Shown: piece after piece, positions 6,003 through 12,774 of the stretch
Numbering within the stretch: position 1 is the first letter of the stretch
Layout of the letters: each line of letters begins with the position of its first letter
Source of the DNA: Thermocladium sp049965935
GTDB lineage: Archaea > Thermoproteota > Thermoprotei > Thermoproteales > Thermocladiaceae
Length of the DNA stretch: 19,465 nucleotides
Direction: 5' to 3'
Assembly: GCA_049965935.1 (NCBI GenBank)
Contig: JBMFVP010000029.1
Coordinates: forward strand, 1 to 19,465
Notes under the pieces: model-generated
Database searches by the model: none
What the model was told of the DNA's origin: nothing
What the model saw: the letters and a program-made list of their open reading frames with translations, nothing else
Translations under genes and position numbers: made by a program

Positions 6003-7982
6003 ATGGATGTTAAAACTATAGCCGTAATGGGCGCCGGCACCATGGGTCACGGCATTGCCGAGGTCTCGGCAATAGCCGGCTTCGAGGTTTATCTAAGGGA
6101 TATCAATCAACAAATATTGATGCGAGCCATCGATAACATTAAGTGGAGCCTAGAGAAGCTTCATGAAAAGGGACAATTAAGCGAGGATCCCAATCAGGTC
6201 TTGGCAAGGATTCACGCTACGCTGGATATATCCGAGGCGGTTAGGGGCGCTGACTTCATGATAGAGGCTGCATTTGAGGATATAGACGTGAAGCGGCAAA
6301 TATTCACGGAGGCAGATAAGTATGCACCTTCCCATGCAATACTCGCCACTAATACCTCCTCGCTTCCCATAAGTGAGATCGCCGGTTTCACTTCTAGGCC
6401 ACAAGCCGTTATTGGGATGCACTTCTTTAATCCGCCCCCCATCATGAAGCTAGTGGAGGTGGTGATGGGGGATAAGACAAGTCGTGAAACCCTTGATATA
6501 ACTCTGGGACTGGCGAGACGGATGGGTAAGGAACCCGTCGTGGTGAATAAGGATGTTCCAGGCTTCATTGCCAACAGGGTATTTCTAAGACTAGCTGACT
6601 CGGCGTGTCTAATGGTTGAGAGAGGCGAGGCTACAATACAGGCAATAGATAGTGCTGCTAGGTATGTTCTCGGTTTTCCAATGGGAGTCTTCGAATTAAT
6701 GGATTTCGTTGGGATAGATGTAATGGATTTCATTGCTAAAGCCATGGCAGCAAGGGGAGTGAAGAGGGTTCCCTGTAACCTGATTGGGGAAAAGGTGAGG
6801 GCAAAGGAGATCGGCTTAAAGGCAGGTAAAGGCTTCTATTCATATCCGGCCCCAGGTAAGTATGCCAGAGCTGAGATCCCAAGAGATGCAGGGCAGGGCG
6901 TTAATGTGGTTAGGCTCCTAGCCTCTCCAATAAATGAGGCGGCGTGGTTATTGAGGGAGGGCATAGCGTCTAGGGACGATATTGATAAGACGATGAGGCT
7001 TGGCTTCAACATGCCGAAGGGGATACTGGAGTATGCGGATGAGTTTGGCATTGATGCAATAGTGAAGGAATTAAGCGATCTCCTTGCGGCGACTCATCAT
7101 GAAGCATTCCAGCCAGATCCACTGCTTCAACGATTGGTTTCGCAGGGTAGGTTAGGGGTCAAGACGGGACTGGGGTTCTATCCTCATCAATATGAAAAGA
7201 GGCTTGGGACGGTTACCCTTAAGGTTAATCCGCCTATTGCATGGGTGGAGTTGAATAGGCCTGAGAAGAGGAATGCATTATCGCCTCAAGTAATTGAGGA
7301 TTTAGAGAACATAATCGCTGAGATAGAGAGGATGCCGAGCGACTTGGCTAGGGTAGTCGTGATTAGAGGTAATGGTAAATCATTCTGCGCAGGCGCCGAT
7401 ATATCGACATTTAAGGGATTAAAACCAGGCGAGGCCCTCATCTTCAGCAATAGGCTACAGGAGCTCTATAATAGGATAGAGTCGCTTCCGAAGCCAGTCA
7501 TAGCATCAATACATGGCCATGCATTGGGCGGAGGACTAGAGCTGGCTCTGGCATGTGATATACGCGTAGCAGCGGATGATGCTGTTCTGGGGTTACCCGA
7601 GATAACGCTCGGCATAATTCCTGGGGCGGGGGGCACGCAGAGATTGGCCAGATTAGTTGGAATTGGTAAGGCGAAGGAGTTGATATTGACCGGCGATACC
7701 ATTACTGGACGTGAAGCTGCCGAGATAGGCCTAGTCAATAAGGCCGTGCGCATTGATAGGCTCCAAGAGGAGACGGAGTTGCTTGCCTCGAAGCTCGCGG
7801 AGCGGCCGCCCGTGGGATTAATGCTGGCTAAGAAGCTGGTGAATGAGTCGTTGGATGAATCGTTAAGGAATGGATTAAGCGCGGAAGCAGAGGGATTCGC
7901 GGTGGTGTTCTCAACAAATGATTCCCAGGAAGGGGTCTCCGCATTCATGGAGAGGCGCAAACCAAGTTTTAGAGGCGAGTAG
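6003..7982 (+). CDS. Bifunctional 3-hydroxyacyl-CoA dehydrogenase / enoyl-CoA hydratase
   Basis: 659 residues. The N-terminal NAD-binding domain has GAGTMG (10-15) and D33 after the second strand (NAD preference expected). The catalytic dyad H140/E152 lies in 'GMHFFNPPPIMKLVEVV', with S119 and N191 ('DVPGFIANRVF') as substrate residues. Two C-terminal dehydrogenase helical domains follow (~187-395). A crotonase domain occupies ~400-659, with the oxyanion-hole segment 'GKSFCAGADIS' and 'HALGGGLELALACD', and both catalytic glutamates E513 and E533, spaced 20 as in classical enoyl-CoA hydratase. Dehydrogenase-first order is the reverse of bacterial FadB and is the arrangement of the crenarchaeal crotonyl-CoA hydratase/(S)-3-hydroxybutyryl-CoA dehydrogenase of the 4-hydroxybutyrate cycles. 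It could equally serve fatty-acid oxidation; the sequence alone does not decide. Confidence 0.95.
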   Translation: MDVKTIAVMGAGTMGHGIAEVSAIAGFEVYLRDINQQILMRAIDNIKWSLEKLHEKGQLSEDPNQVLARIHATLDISEAVRGADFMIEAAFEDIDVKRQIFTEADKYAPSHAILATNTSSLPISEIAGFTSRPQAVIGMHFFNPPPIMKLVEVVMGDKTSRETLDITLGLARRMGKEPVVVNKDVPGFIANRVFLRLADSACLMVERGEATIQAIDSAARYVLGFPMGVFELMDFVGIDVMDFIAKAMAARGVKRVPCNLIGEKVRAKEIGLKAGKGFYSYPAPGKYARAEIPRDAGQGVNVVRLLASPINEAAWLLREGIASRDDIDKTMRLGFNMPKGILEYADEFGIDAIVKELSDLLAATHHEAFQPDPLLQRLVSQGRLGVKTGLGFYPHQYEKRLGTVTLKVNPPIAWVELNRPEKRNALSPQVIEDLENIIAEIERMPSDLARVVVIRGNGKSFCAGADISTFKGLKPGEALIFSNRLQELYNRIESLPKPVIASIHGHALGGGLELALACDIRVAADDAVLGLPEITLGIIPGAGGTQRLARLVGIGKAKELILTGDTITGREAAEIGLVNKAVRIDRLQEETELLASKLAERPPVGLMLAKKLVNESLDESLRNGLSAEAEGFAVVFSTNDSQEGVSAFMERRKPSFRGE

Positions 7983-8007
7983 GTTCCTAAATTTCACCAA
8001 TTATTAT

Positions 8008-8016
8008 GTTTATAAA
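8008..8016 (+). promoter_or_regulatory. TATA box of the phosphoglycerate mutase gene
   Basis: 'gtttataaa' is centred about 27 nt before ATG 8040 but only 18-19 nt before ATG 8031, which favours the second ATG as a leaderless start. Confidence 0.55.
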
Positions 8017-8039
8017 CTGGATCCGCCTATATGAATGAT

Positions 8040-9293
8040 ATGGGGAAATTACTTTTCTTGGTTCTGGATGGGGCTGCAGATGATCCAAATAATCCGCCTA
8101 CTCCCTATATGGCCGCCAATAAACCTGGACTCGATGAATTGGCTAAGTCATCAATTATGGGAATGCATTACCCCATAGGCAAAGGAATTGCGCCTGAGAG
8201 TGATGCGGCGGTCATGTCCATACTAGGATATGACCCAGATAAGTACTATACTGGCCGTGGTCCCCTTGAGGCATTGGGGGCCGGGTACAGGATAAAGGAT
8301 GGATATGAAGTAGCGTTTAGGGCTAACTTCGCTACCATTGATTCATCCAGGAACATAATAGATAGAAGGGTTGGACGAAATCTAACAAGCGAGGAGGCCG
8401 CTGAGTTGGCGAGAGCCGTGGATGGTATGGAGTTAAACGGTGGGGAGGGCTATGCTAGGGTCATACCCACCATTGGCCATAGGGCCGTGGTGATAATTGG
8501 GTCCCAAAGCAAGCTAAGCGGGTTAGTGAGCAATAATGATCCAGGCTACGTTAGGCAAGGAAAGATATCGATCGCTGTCCCCAATCCAGGAACTAAGTTG
8601 CCATTAATAGAGGCCCTTGACTCCTCGAAGGAAGCTGAAAGGACAGCTCGCCTAGCTAATGAATTCATGGAGAAGGCTATACAATTGCTGGCTAACCATG
8701 AGGTCAATAAGAAGAGGGTTAGGGAAGGCAAATTGCCCGGCAACGTTATACTAATGAGGGATGCCGGTCATGAGGTACCCCACGTAAAGCCAATAAGGGA
8801 GGTCTTTGGATTAAGCTTCGGCGCGGTGACCGAGATGCCTGTTGAGCGTGGGATAGCCATTGCCTTAGGCATGGACTCAGCCCCGGTCTCAAAGTATAGC
8901 GGCTCCAAGGAGGAAATACTCATGGAGCGGCTTGACGCTACCATACAGTTGCTAAAGCGCGTTGATGTTGCATATGTCCACCTAAAGGGGCCTGATGAGC
9001 CTGGCCATGATGGTGATTTTAAGCGGAAAGTGGCCGAGATAGAGGCCATAGATAAGTACTACGTTCAGCGGCTATCCCTCAAAGATGTTGCCATACTGGT
9101 TACGAGCGATCATGCTACTCCCTGGAAACTGAAGTCCCATAGCGGTGATCCGGTTCCATTCATGTTGAGCACGGGGAAGGCGGGCGATGGGTTCTCAACA
9201 TTTAATGAGATTAATGCCTCCAAGGGTAGCCTAGGCATTGTGGAGCACGGCTGGCTGTTGCTGCCCTTAGTTCTCAAACGCCTCTCTCCATAG
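8040..9293 (+). CDS. apgM: 2,3-bisphosphoglycerate-independent phosphoglycerate mutase (archaeal type)
   Basis: Interconverts 3- and 2-phosphoglycerate in glycolysis/gluconeogenesis; alkaline phosphatase superfamily with two metal ions and a phosphoserine intermediate. 417 residues from ATG 8040; an alternative ATG at 8031 adds three residues. The start 'MGKLLFLVLDGAADDP' carries metal ligand D10. 'APESDAAVMSILGYDP' holds the catalytic Ser (S54). 'YYTGRGPLEALGAG' is the substrate-binding segment. 'HLKGPDEPGHDGDFKRKV' and 'VTSDHATPWKLKSHSGDPVP' supply the second metal cluster. Length is typical of archaeal ApgM. The carbamate kinase promoter begins just after its stop codon. Confidence 0.95.
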   Translation: MGKLLFLVLDGAADDPNNPPTPYMAANKPGLDELAKSSIMGMHYPIGKGIAPESDAAVMSILGYDPDKYYTGRGPLEALGAGYRIKDGYEVAFRANFATIDSSRNIIDRRVGRNLTSEEAAELARAVDGMELNGGEGYARVIPTIGHRAVVIIGSQSKLSGLVSNNDPGYVRQGKISIAVPNPGTKLPLIEALDSSKEAERTARLANEFMEKAIQLLANHEVNKKRVREGKLPGNVILMRDAGHEVPHVKPIREVFGLSFGAVTEMPVERGIAIALGMDSAPVSKYSGSKEEILMERLDATIQLLKRVDVAYVHLKGPDEPGHDGDFKRKVAEIEAIDKYYVQRLSLKDVAILVTSDHATPWKLKSHSGDPVPFMLSTGKAGDGFSTFNEINASKGSLGIVEHGWLLLPLVLKRLSP

Positions 9294-9299
9294 GGAATG

Positions 9300-9308
9300 C
9301 TTTTAAAT
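9300..9308 (+). promoter_or_regulatory. TATA box of the carbamate kinase gene
   Basis: 'cttttaaat' lies about 32 nt before ATG 9336 and overlaps the earlier in-frame ATG at 9297, which is therefore unlikely to be translated. The predicted leader of ~6 nt contains 'gtgagg'. Confidence 0.5.
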
Positions 9309-9335
9309 GCTGGCTTTAGCAATGTTCAAGTGAGG

Positions 9336-10247
9336 ATGGTAATAGCCCTAGGGGGCAATGCATTCTCCACAAGTGGTGCTAGGATCGGTTCACCAGATGA
9401 GCAGTGGGAAAGAGTTAAGGAGGCTGCCAGGGACGTAATGGATGCCGTGGAGATGGGTTACGATGTCTTAGTTACCCACGGTAATGGCCCCCAAGTGGGT
9501 GCATTAGCCGAGTGCGGGTTACCGTTAACCCTTGATATGCATGGAGCGGCGACTCAGGGCTGGCTTGGCTACTTATTGGCGACAGCCATAGATAATGAGG
9601 CAGTGGCTCGACGCATTCCGAAGAAGGCCATTACCGTGGTTACCAGGGTATACGTTAATGAGGAGGACCCTGCCTTCAAAAATCCAACGAAATTCATTGG
9701 CCCCATCTATAGCGAGGAAGAGGCCGCCAAGCTATCTCAATTAAAGGGCTGGCGATTCAAGCCGGATCCACGTGGAGGAATGCGTCGAGTTGTTCCTTCC
9801 CCTCTGCCTGCCTCAATAATAGAGGTGAAACCCATTATCCAATTAATGGATGAGGGATATATAGTTATATCGACCGGTGGAGGAGGAGTACCCGTCACTG
9901 GCGGTTCTCAATTAAGGGGGGTCGAGGCAGTTATAGATAAGGACTTGGCAAGTCAATTATTGGCCGCGACTATAGCGGCGGATGCATTCGCGATACTCAC
10001 TGATGTAGATGGGATTTATGTCAATTTTGGGAAGCCAACCCAAAGACGATTGAGTAGAGTCGATGTTGTAACGCTAAGGTCACTATATGAGAAGGGCGAG
10101 TTCCCGCCAGGGAACATGGGTCCAAAGGTGCTTGCGGCCATTAACTTCGTGGAGAGGAGCGGCAAGACTGCATATATAGGGAGACTCGGCGAGCTGCGCA
10201 GTATATTGGAGGGACGGAGCGGCACCACCATACACTATGGCAAATAG
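9336..10247 (+). CDS. arcC: Carbamate kinase
   Basis: Amino-acid kinase fold enzyme interconverting carbamoyl phosphate + ADP and carbamate + ATP; in hyperthermophilic archaea the homologue has also been reported to make carbamoyl phosphate for arginine/pyrimidine synthesis. 303 residues from ATG 9336. Signatures: 'MVIALGGNAF' (phosphate loop), 'VTHGNGPQVG', 'QGWLGYLLATAI', 'STGGGGVPVTGG', 'VIDKDLASQLLA', 'ILTDVDGIYVNFG' and 'GNMGPKVLAAINFVE'. The start was moved 13 codons inward because 'MVIALGGNAF' begins the family's first strand and the upstream ATG lies in the TATA box. It follows apgM by 42 nt on the same strand but appears to have its own promoter. Confidence 0.93.
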   Translation: MVIALGGNAFSTSGARIGSPDEQWERVKEAARDVMDAVEMGYDVLVTHGNGPQVGALAECGLPLTLDMHGAATQGWLGYLLATAIDNEAVARRIPKKAITVVTRVYVNEEDPAFKNPTKFIGPIYSEEEAAKLSQLKGWRFKPDPRGGMRRVVPSPLPASIIEVKPIIQLMDEGYIVISTGGGGVPVTGGSQLRGVEAVIDKDLASQLLAATIAADAFAILTDVDGIYVNFGKPTQRRLSRVDVVTLRSLYEKGEFPPGNMGPKVLAAINFVERSGKTAYIGRLGELRSILEGRSGTTIHYGK

Positions 10248-10266
10248 TAGGGGGAACCGCGGCACC

Positions 10267-10277
10267 TTTTTAAATAA
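10267..10277 (+). promoter_or_regulatory. TATA box of the CDGSH gene
   Basis: 'ttttaaataat' is centred 26 nt upstream of ATG 10297. Confidence 0.6.
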
Positions 10278-10296
10278 TATAATTCAATGACTATGC

Positions 10297-10476
10297 ATGA
10301 GCATCTCAATAATAATAGAGGGCGTGGAGAATGGCCCTAACCTAGTCAAAGTAAATGGGGAAACAAGATACGCATTATGTAGGTGCGGCGGATCCAGTAA
10401 TAAGCCGTTCTGCGACGGCACTCATCGCAAAATAGGCTTCAAGGCGCCTTCACATAAAGTAGAGATCCAGCCATAA
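10297..10476 (+). CDS. Small CDGSH-type iron-sulfur protein
   Basis: 59 residues, translating from ATG 10297 to TAA 10474-10476. The motif 'CRCGGSSNKPFCDGTH' (C28, C30, C39, H43) is an exact fit to the CDGSH pattern C-x-C-x2-S-x3-P-x-C-D-G-(S/A/T)-H, which binds a [2Fe-2S] cluster with three Cys and one His (mitoNEET family). The 27 residues before it form the strands 'SISIIIEG' and 'NLVKVNGETRYAL' usual in single-domain microbial members, and 'HRKIGF' follows as expected. It is cytoplasmic with no membrane anchor. The role in archaea is unsettled: electron transfer or cluster carriage. ATGs at 10287 and 10293 are not preferred because the TATA box points to 10297. The relic element (copy C) begins about 50 nt after its stop. 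Confidence 0.9.
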   Translation: MSISIIIEGVENGPNLVKVNGETRYALCRCGGSSNKPFCDGTHRKIGFKAPSHKVEIQP

Positions 10477-10528
10477 AACAATTGATAAGCAAGCCAATGC
10501 ACATTAATTTGATAAAACGAACAACAAA

Positions 10529-10738
10529 CCTCGCCCCTTCTAGGGGCCGGGGATTCCTAGAATTTTTAGGTGCTTGTGTGGAAGGTGCTATTGTTCCGCT
10601 GGTGAATTTTTGGGGAATGGGGAGCGGGGGCCGACTCACCCCCGCAACCCCAGCGGAGGCGAGTAGCACCCATGAATGGGGTGTAACCCTCCAGACCTCG
10701 GGGAACCCCCGCCCTTTAGGACGAGGAGGAGGTCAGAT
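10529..10738 (+). mobile_element. Degenerate IS200/IS605-like mini-element, copy C, with strong secondary structure
   Basis: Most of the 347-nt gap 10477-10823. The right part (10690-10736) has the C-rich/ttta/G-rich hairpin followed by 'gaggaggaggtcag' seen in copies A and D. In one frame it reads 'LTPATPAEASSTHEWG' and 'TSGNPRPLGRGGGQ', resembling the C-terminal tail of archaeal TnpB proteins; copy D has a recognisable counterpart ('NPQSLGNLRPF'). The left edge (10529-10552) is a hairpin cctcgcccc/ggggc-gggg with one bulged C that, on the minus strand, looks like another such end. Between them: ggtgcta (10584-10590) pairs with tagcacc (10664-10670), tccgctgg (10595-10602) with ccagcgga (10650-10657), and gcggggg (10624-10630) with cccccgc (10639-10645). 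There is no intact transposase. Confidence 0.5.
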
Positions 10739-10754
10739 ATGGTCACGGGAAAAC

Positions 10755-10764
10755 CTTTATATAA
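10755..10764 (+). promoter_or_regulatory. TATA-like box beside the relic, before the unknown gene
   Basis: 'ctttatataa' starts about 17 nt outside the right end of copy C and predicts a transcript start near 10786, i.e. a leader of ~38 nt to ATG 10824. 10740-10823 holds no other recognisable element. Confidence 0.45.
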
Positions 10765-10823
10765 TGTGGGGTGTTTCCTGGCTGTGAACGCGGAGGGCAA
10801 TGAGTTGGGCGCTCTATTAATGC

Positions 10824-11354
10824 ATGGATGTATTGAGGGGCTCTGGATTTGTGGTCAATCATTGGGTGATTCATGTGTCTAGCCAACTAGAGTACATAAA
10901 GGATGTGCCTGTGATTTATGAGGATATAGGGTCACATCGAGTGCAGAGCTTTGAGTTGCCTTACATGAGGTTCTTTGCGGTGCATGAATTGACCTACTTG
11001 GCAATAATGCTTAATGAGGATGGAACGGAGAGGATTGCTAAGAAGATAGAGGAATTAAAATTCGGCCGGAAAACCATAGAGAAGCTTTATGCCTATAGGT
11101 ATGACAATGATCAGTACGGCAACCCAACTCCCTGGCCGCTCGCCAAATTAATGTTGCCGATAATGACTGAGAATGAGGTGGAGCCTCATACAGTCGCGGC
11201 GCCAGAGCCAGTCAGCTATAAGATGAGCATTGACGTAGCTGGAATCAAGGATTTCCTACAGATGACTCTCCTCTCATTTAGCAGTCACAAGGAGTTCATT
11301 ATTTACAGGAACGTGGAGCCCAGGGGAATAGTTAGGTACATAATCAACATATAG
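10824..11354 (+). CDS. Unknown protein
   Basis: 176 residues from ATG 10824; no family recognised. The N-terminus is uncertain: in-frame GTG codons at 10851, 10866 and 10875 are possible starts, and 'SSQLEYIKDVPVIYEDIG' looks like the beginning of folded sequence. Visible features are a mixed alpha/beta pattern, a central 'ELTYLAIMLNEDGTERIAKKIEELKFG' helix region, a segment 'YGNPTPWPLAKLMLP', and a C-terminal stretch 'IDVAGIKDFLQMTLLSFSSHKEFIIYRN'. There are no cysteines, membrane spans or signal peptide. It ends 9 nt before the end of the convergent esterase gene. Codon use (AGG, ATA, GAG) resembles the neighbours, so it is probably resident DNA rather than cargo of the adjacent relic. Confidence 0.65.
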   Translation: MDVLRGSGFVVNHWVIHVSSQLEYIKDVPVIYEDIGSHRVQSFELPYMRFFAVHELTYLAIMLNEDGTERIAKKIEELKFGRKTIEKLYAYRYDNDQYGNPTPWPLAKLMLPIMTENEVEPHTVAAPEPVSYKMSIDVAGIKDFLQMTLLSFSSHKEFIIYRNVEPRGIVRYIINI

Positions 11355-11363
11355 GTTAAGCAA

Positions 11364-12287
11364 TTATTGCCGAATAAAGCCAGCCGCCATTGCTATGGCG
11401 TCCCGTCCAGCATCTATATGCCTATAGAAACTTATGAATCCATGAATGACTCCGCCAAATCTAGCCAGCGTTGCTTTAACACCGCTAGCCCTGAGTCTAT
11501 GTGCATACACCTCACCTTGATCACGCAGTGGATCATACTCCGCCGTTATCACTAGAGCCGGCGATAAACCGCTTAAATCAGCCAACATTGGTGAGGCATA
11601 GGGATTAACGGCATCTCTTACATCCCTCAAGTACTGCTGTCCAAACCACTTCATTTGATTCATCGTTAAGAAGAATCCCTCCCCATACTCATGAATTGAT
11701 GGTGAATTATCCAACATATGAGTCGATGGATAAAACAATACTTGGCGATCTATGATGTTTTCCCCGTTATCCCTGGCCATTATATTCACCACGGTCGCTA
11801 GATTACCGCCAGCACTATCACCAGCCACGACGACCTTATCGGAGTCTAACTCAATTGATCCCCCATTATTCACCACCCACTTGGCTGCATCGAATGCATC
11901 CTCCACTGCGGCTGGAAACTTATTCTCCGGCGCCAACCTATAATCCACTGAAACTACGACACTGCCCGATAAATTAGCAAGAAGCCTCGCCACATTATCG
12001 TGTGTCTCTATGCTTCCAAACACGAAACCGCCGCCATGATAATAAATCACGACTTTATGCGGCAATCTTTGATCCAGTGGCCTATATATCCTTACTCGGA
12101 TCCCCCCATTTCTGCCTTGAATAACCTTATCCTCAATGCCTCCAATAGCCTCAGGCCCTCCGCTTAACTGTATTGATGCTTTGTCCGCTGCCTCCCTATA
12201 TTGTTGAGGAGTTATTTTACCGATGTCCGGTTGAGGAAATGCAGCCATTAACGAGAATAACTTCTTGACTTGTGGATCAAGAGGCAT
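11364..12287 (-). CDS. Alpha/beta hydrolase, hormone-sensitive-lipase type carboxylesterase
   Basis: 307 residues. Hydrolyses acyl esters; archaeal members are thermostable carboxylesterases acting on short acyl chains. The oxyanion-hole motif HGGG lies at residues 84-87 ('YYHGGGFVFGS'), the nucleophile S158 in 'GDSAGGN', D252 in 'YDPLRDQGE' and H282 in 'VIHGFISF'. This is a complete catalytic triad of the HSL (bacterial family IV) type. No signal peptide, so probably intracellular. The start is ATG 12287 (protein 'MPLDPQVKKLF', the usual N-terminus of archaeal homologues) rather than the GTG at 12305, because the TATA box at 12310-12320 is ~28 nt from 12287 and only ~10 nt from 12305. Convergent with the unknown gene at 10824-11354. 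Confidence 0.93.
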   Translation of the reverse strand: MPLDPQVKKLFSLMAAFPQPDIGKITPQQYREAADKASIQLSGGPEAIGGIEDKVIQGRNGGIRVRIYRPLDQRLPHKVVIYYHGGGFVFGSIETHDNVARLLANLSGSVVVSVDYRLAPENKFPAAVEDAFDAAKWVVNNGGSIELDSDKVVVAGDSAGGNLATVVNIMARDNGENIIDRQVLFYPSTHMLDNSPSIHEYGEGFFLTMNQMKWFGQQYLRDVRDAVNPYASPMLADLSGLSPALVITAEYDPLRDQGEVYAHRLRASGVKATLARFGGVIHGFISFYRHIDAGRDAIAMAAGFIRQ

Positions 12288-12309
12288 GAAATGCCGTGGT
12301 TTCACCTTG

Positions 12310-12320
12310 ATTTAAATATT
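12310..12320 (-). promoter_or_regulatory. TATA box of the esterase gene
   Basis: On the minus strand 'aatatttaaat' is centred about 28 nt before ATG 12287 and supports that start. Confidence 0.55.
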
Positions 12321-12368
12321 GCTGCGCCTTTCATTCGCTGCAAGATTAGGAATTCGTTATAATAAGAT

Positions 12369-12381
12369 GAGCCACGGGCTC
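12369..12381. repeat. Short perfect hairpin near the left edge of copy D
   Basis: gagcc-acg-ggctc, 5-bp arms with a 3-nt loop, about 20 nt outside the left 'tgacctcct' end of copy D. It could be part of the relic. Confidence 0.35.
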
Positions 12382-12400
12382 CCGCCTCTTCCGGTAGTTT

Positions 12401-12573
12401 TTAGCTGACCTCCTTCTTTTATCACGCTTACGGAATTTGCTTCTCACTGGGGCAAAGAGGGAAGCATGGGGTCGGCTTCAATGCCAGTGGCGCAAATAGG
12501 AGTTAGCCATAAAGGTAATCCCCAGAGTCTCGGAAACCTTCGACCATTTAGGGCAGAGAGGAGGTTAGATTAT
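12401..12573 (+). mobile_element. Degenerate IS200/IS605-like mini-element, copy D, with outward ends on both sides
   Basis: The right end 'cagagaggaggttagatta' (12554-12573), preceded by 'cgaccatttaggg', matches copies A and C. On the minus strand the left edge reads 'gaaggaggtcagctaa', the same terminal motif pointing outward the other way. The right half, read from ~12484, gives 'PVAQIGVSHKG' and 'NPQSLGNLRPF', homologous in pattern to the copy C tail. The ~170-nt interior has no open gene. The remainder of the 12306-12712 gap (12574-12690) shows only A/T-rich sequence with no recognisable gene. Confidence 0.45.
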
Positions 12574-12713
12574 GTAATGTTAGGTCTAGCAGTTTTAGAT
12601 GAGGGATTTAAGGTATGGTTCTCCATTCTTTTATAATCAATCACGTGGGATACGTATCAATCCGTGAACTAGGTGTTGATTTGTGAGTAAATTGTAATAT
12701 ATTTCGAAAAAGG

Positions 12714-12722
12714 TTTTTACGT
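12714..12722 (+). promoter_or_regulatory. TATA-like box before the surface-protein gene
   Basis: 'tttttacgt' is centred about 25 nt before ATG 12743. It supports leaderless initiation at that ATG, which is out of frame with the main reading frame (see the CDS entry). Confidence 0.4.
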
Positions 12723-12774
12723 AAAAAGCAATTGAAAAACGTATGAAACAAGCACAATAGCGATAGCGGTCGCC

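Noticed and set aside
7466..7960. 164-codon minus-strand frame inside the hydratase domain
   Set aside because: Fully within a strongly conserved gene on the other strand, with no promoter.
9297..9335. Upstream ATG extension of carbamate kinase
   Set aside because: Overlaps the TATA box and lies before the first conserved strand of the fold.
10482..10787. A 101-codon open frame through copy C
   Set aside because: Its C-terminal half is the TnpB-tail-like fossil and the rest is G/C hairpin sequence; no promoter, no start context and no full domain, so it is treated as relic, not a gene.
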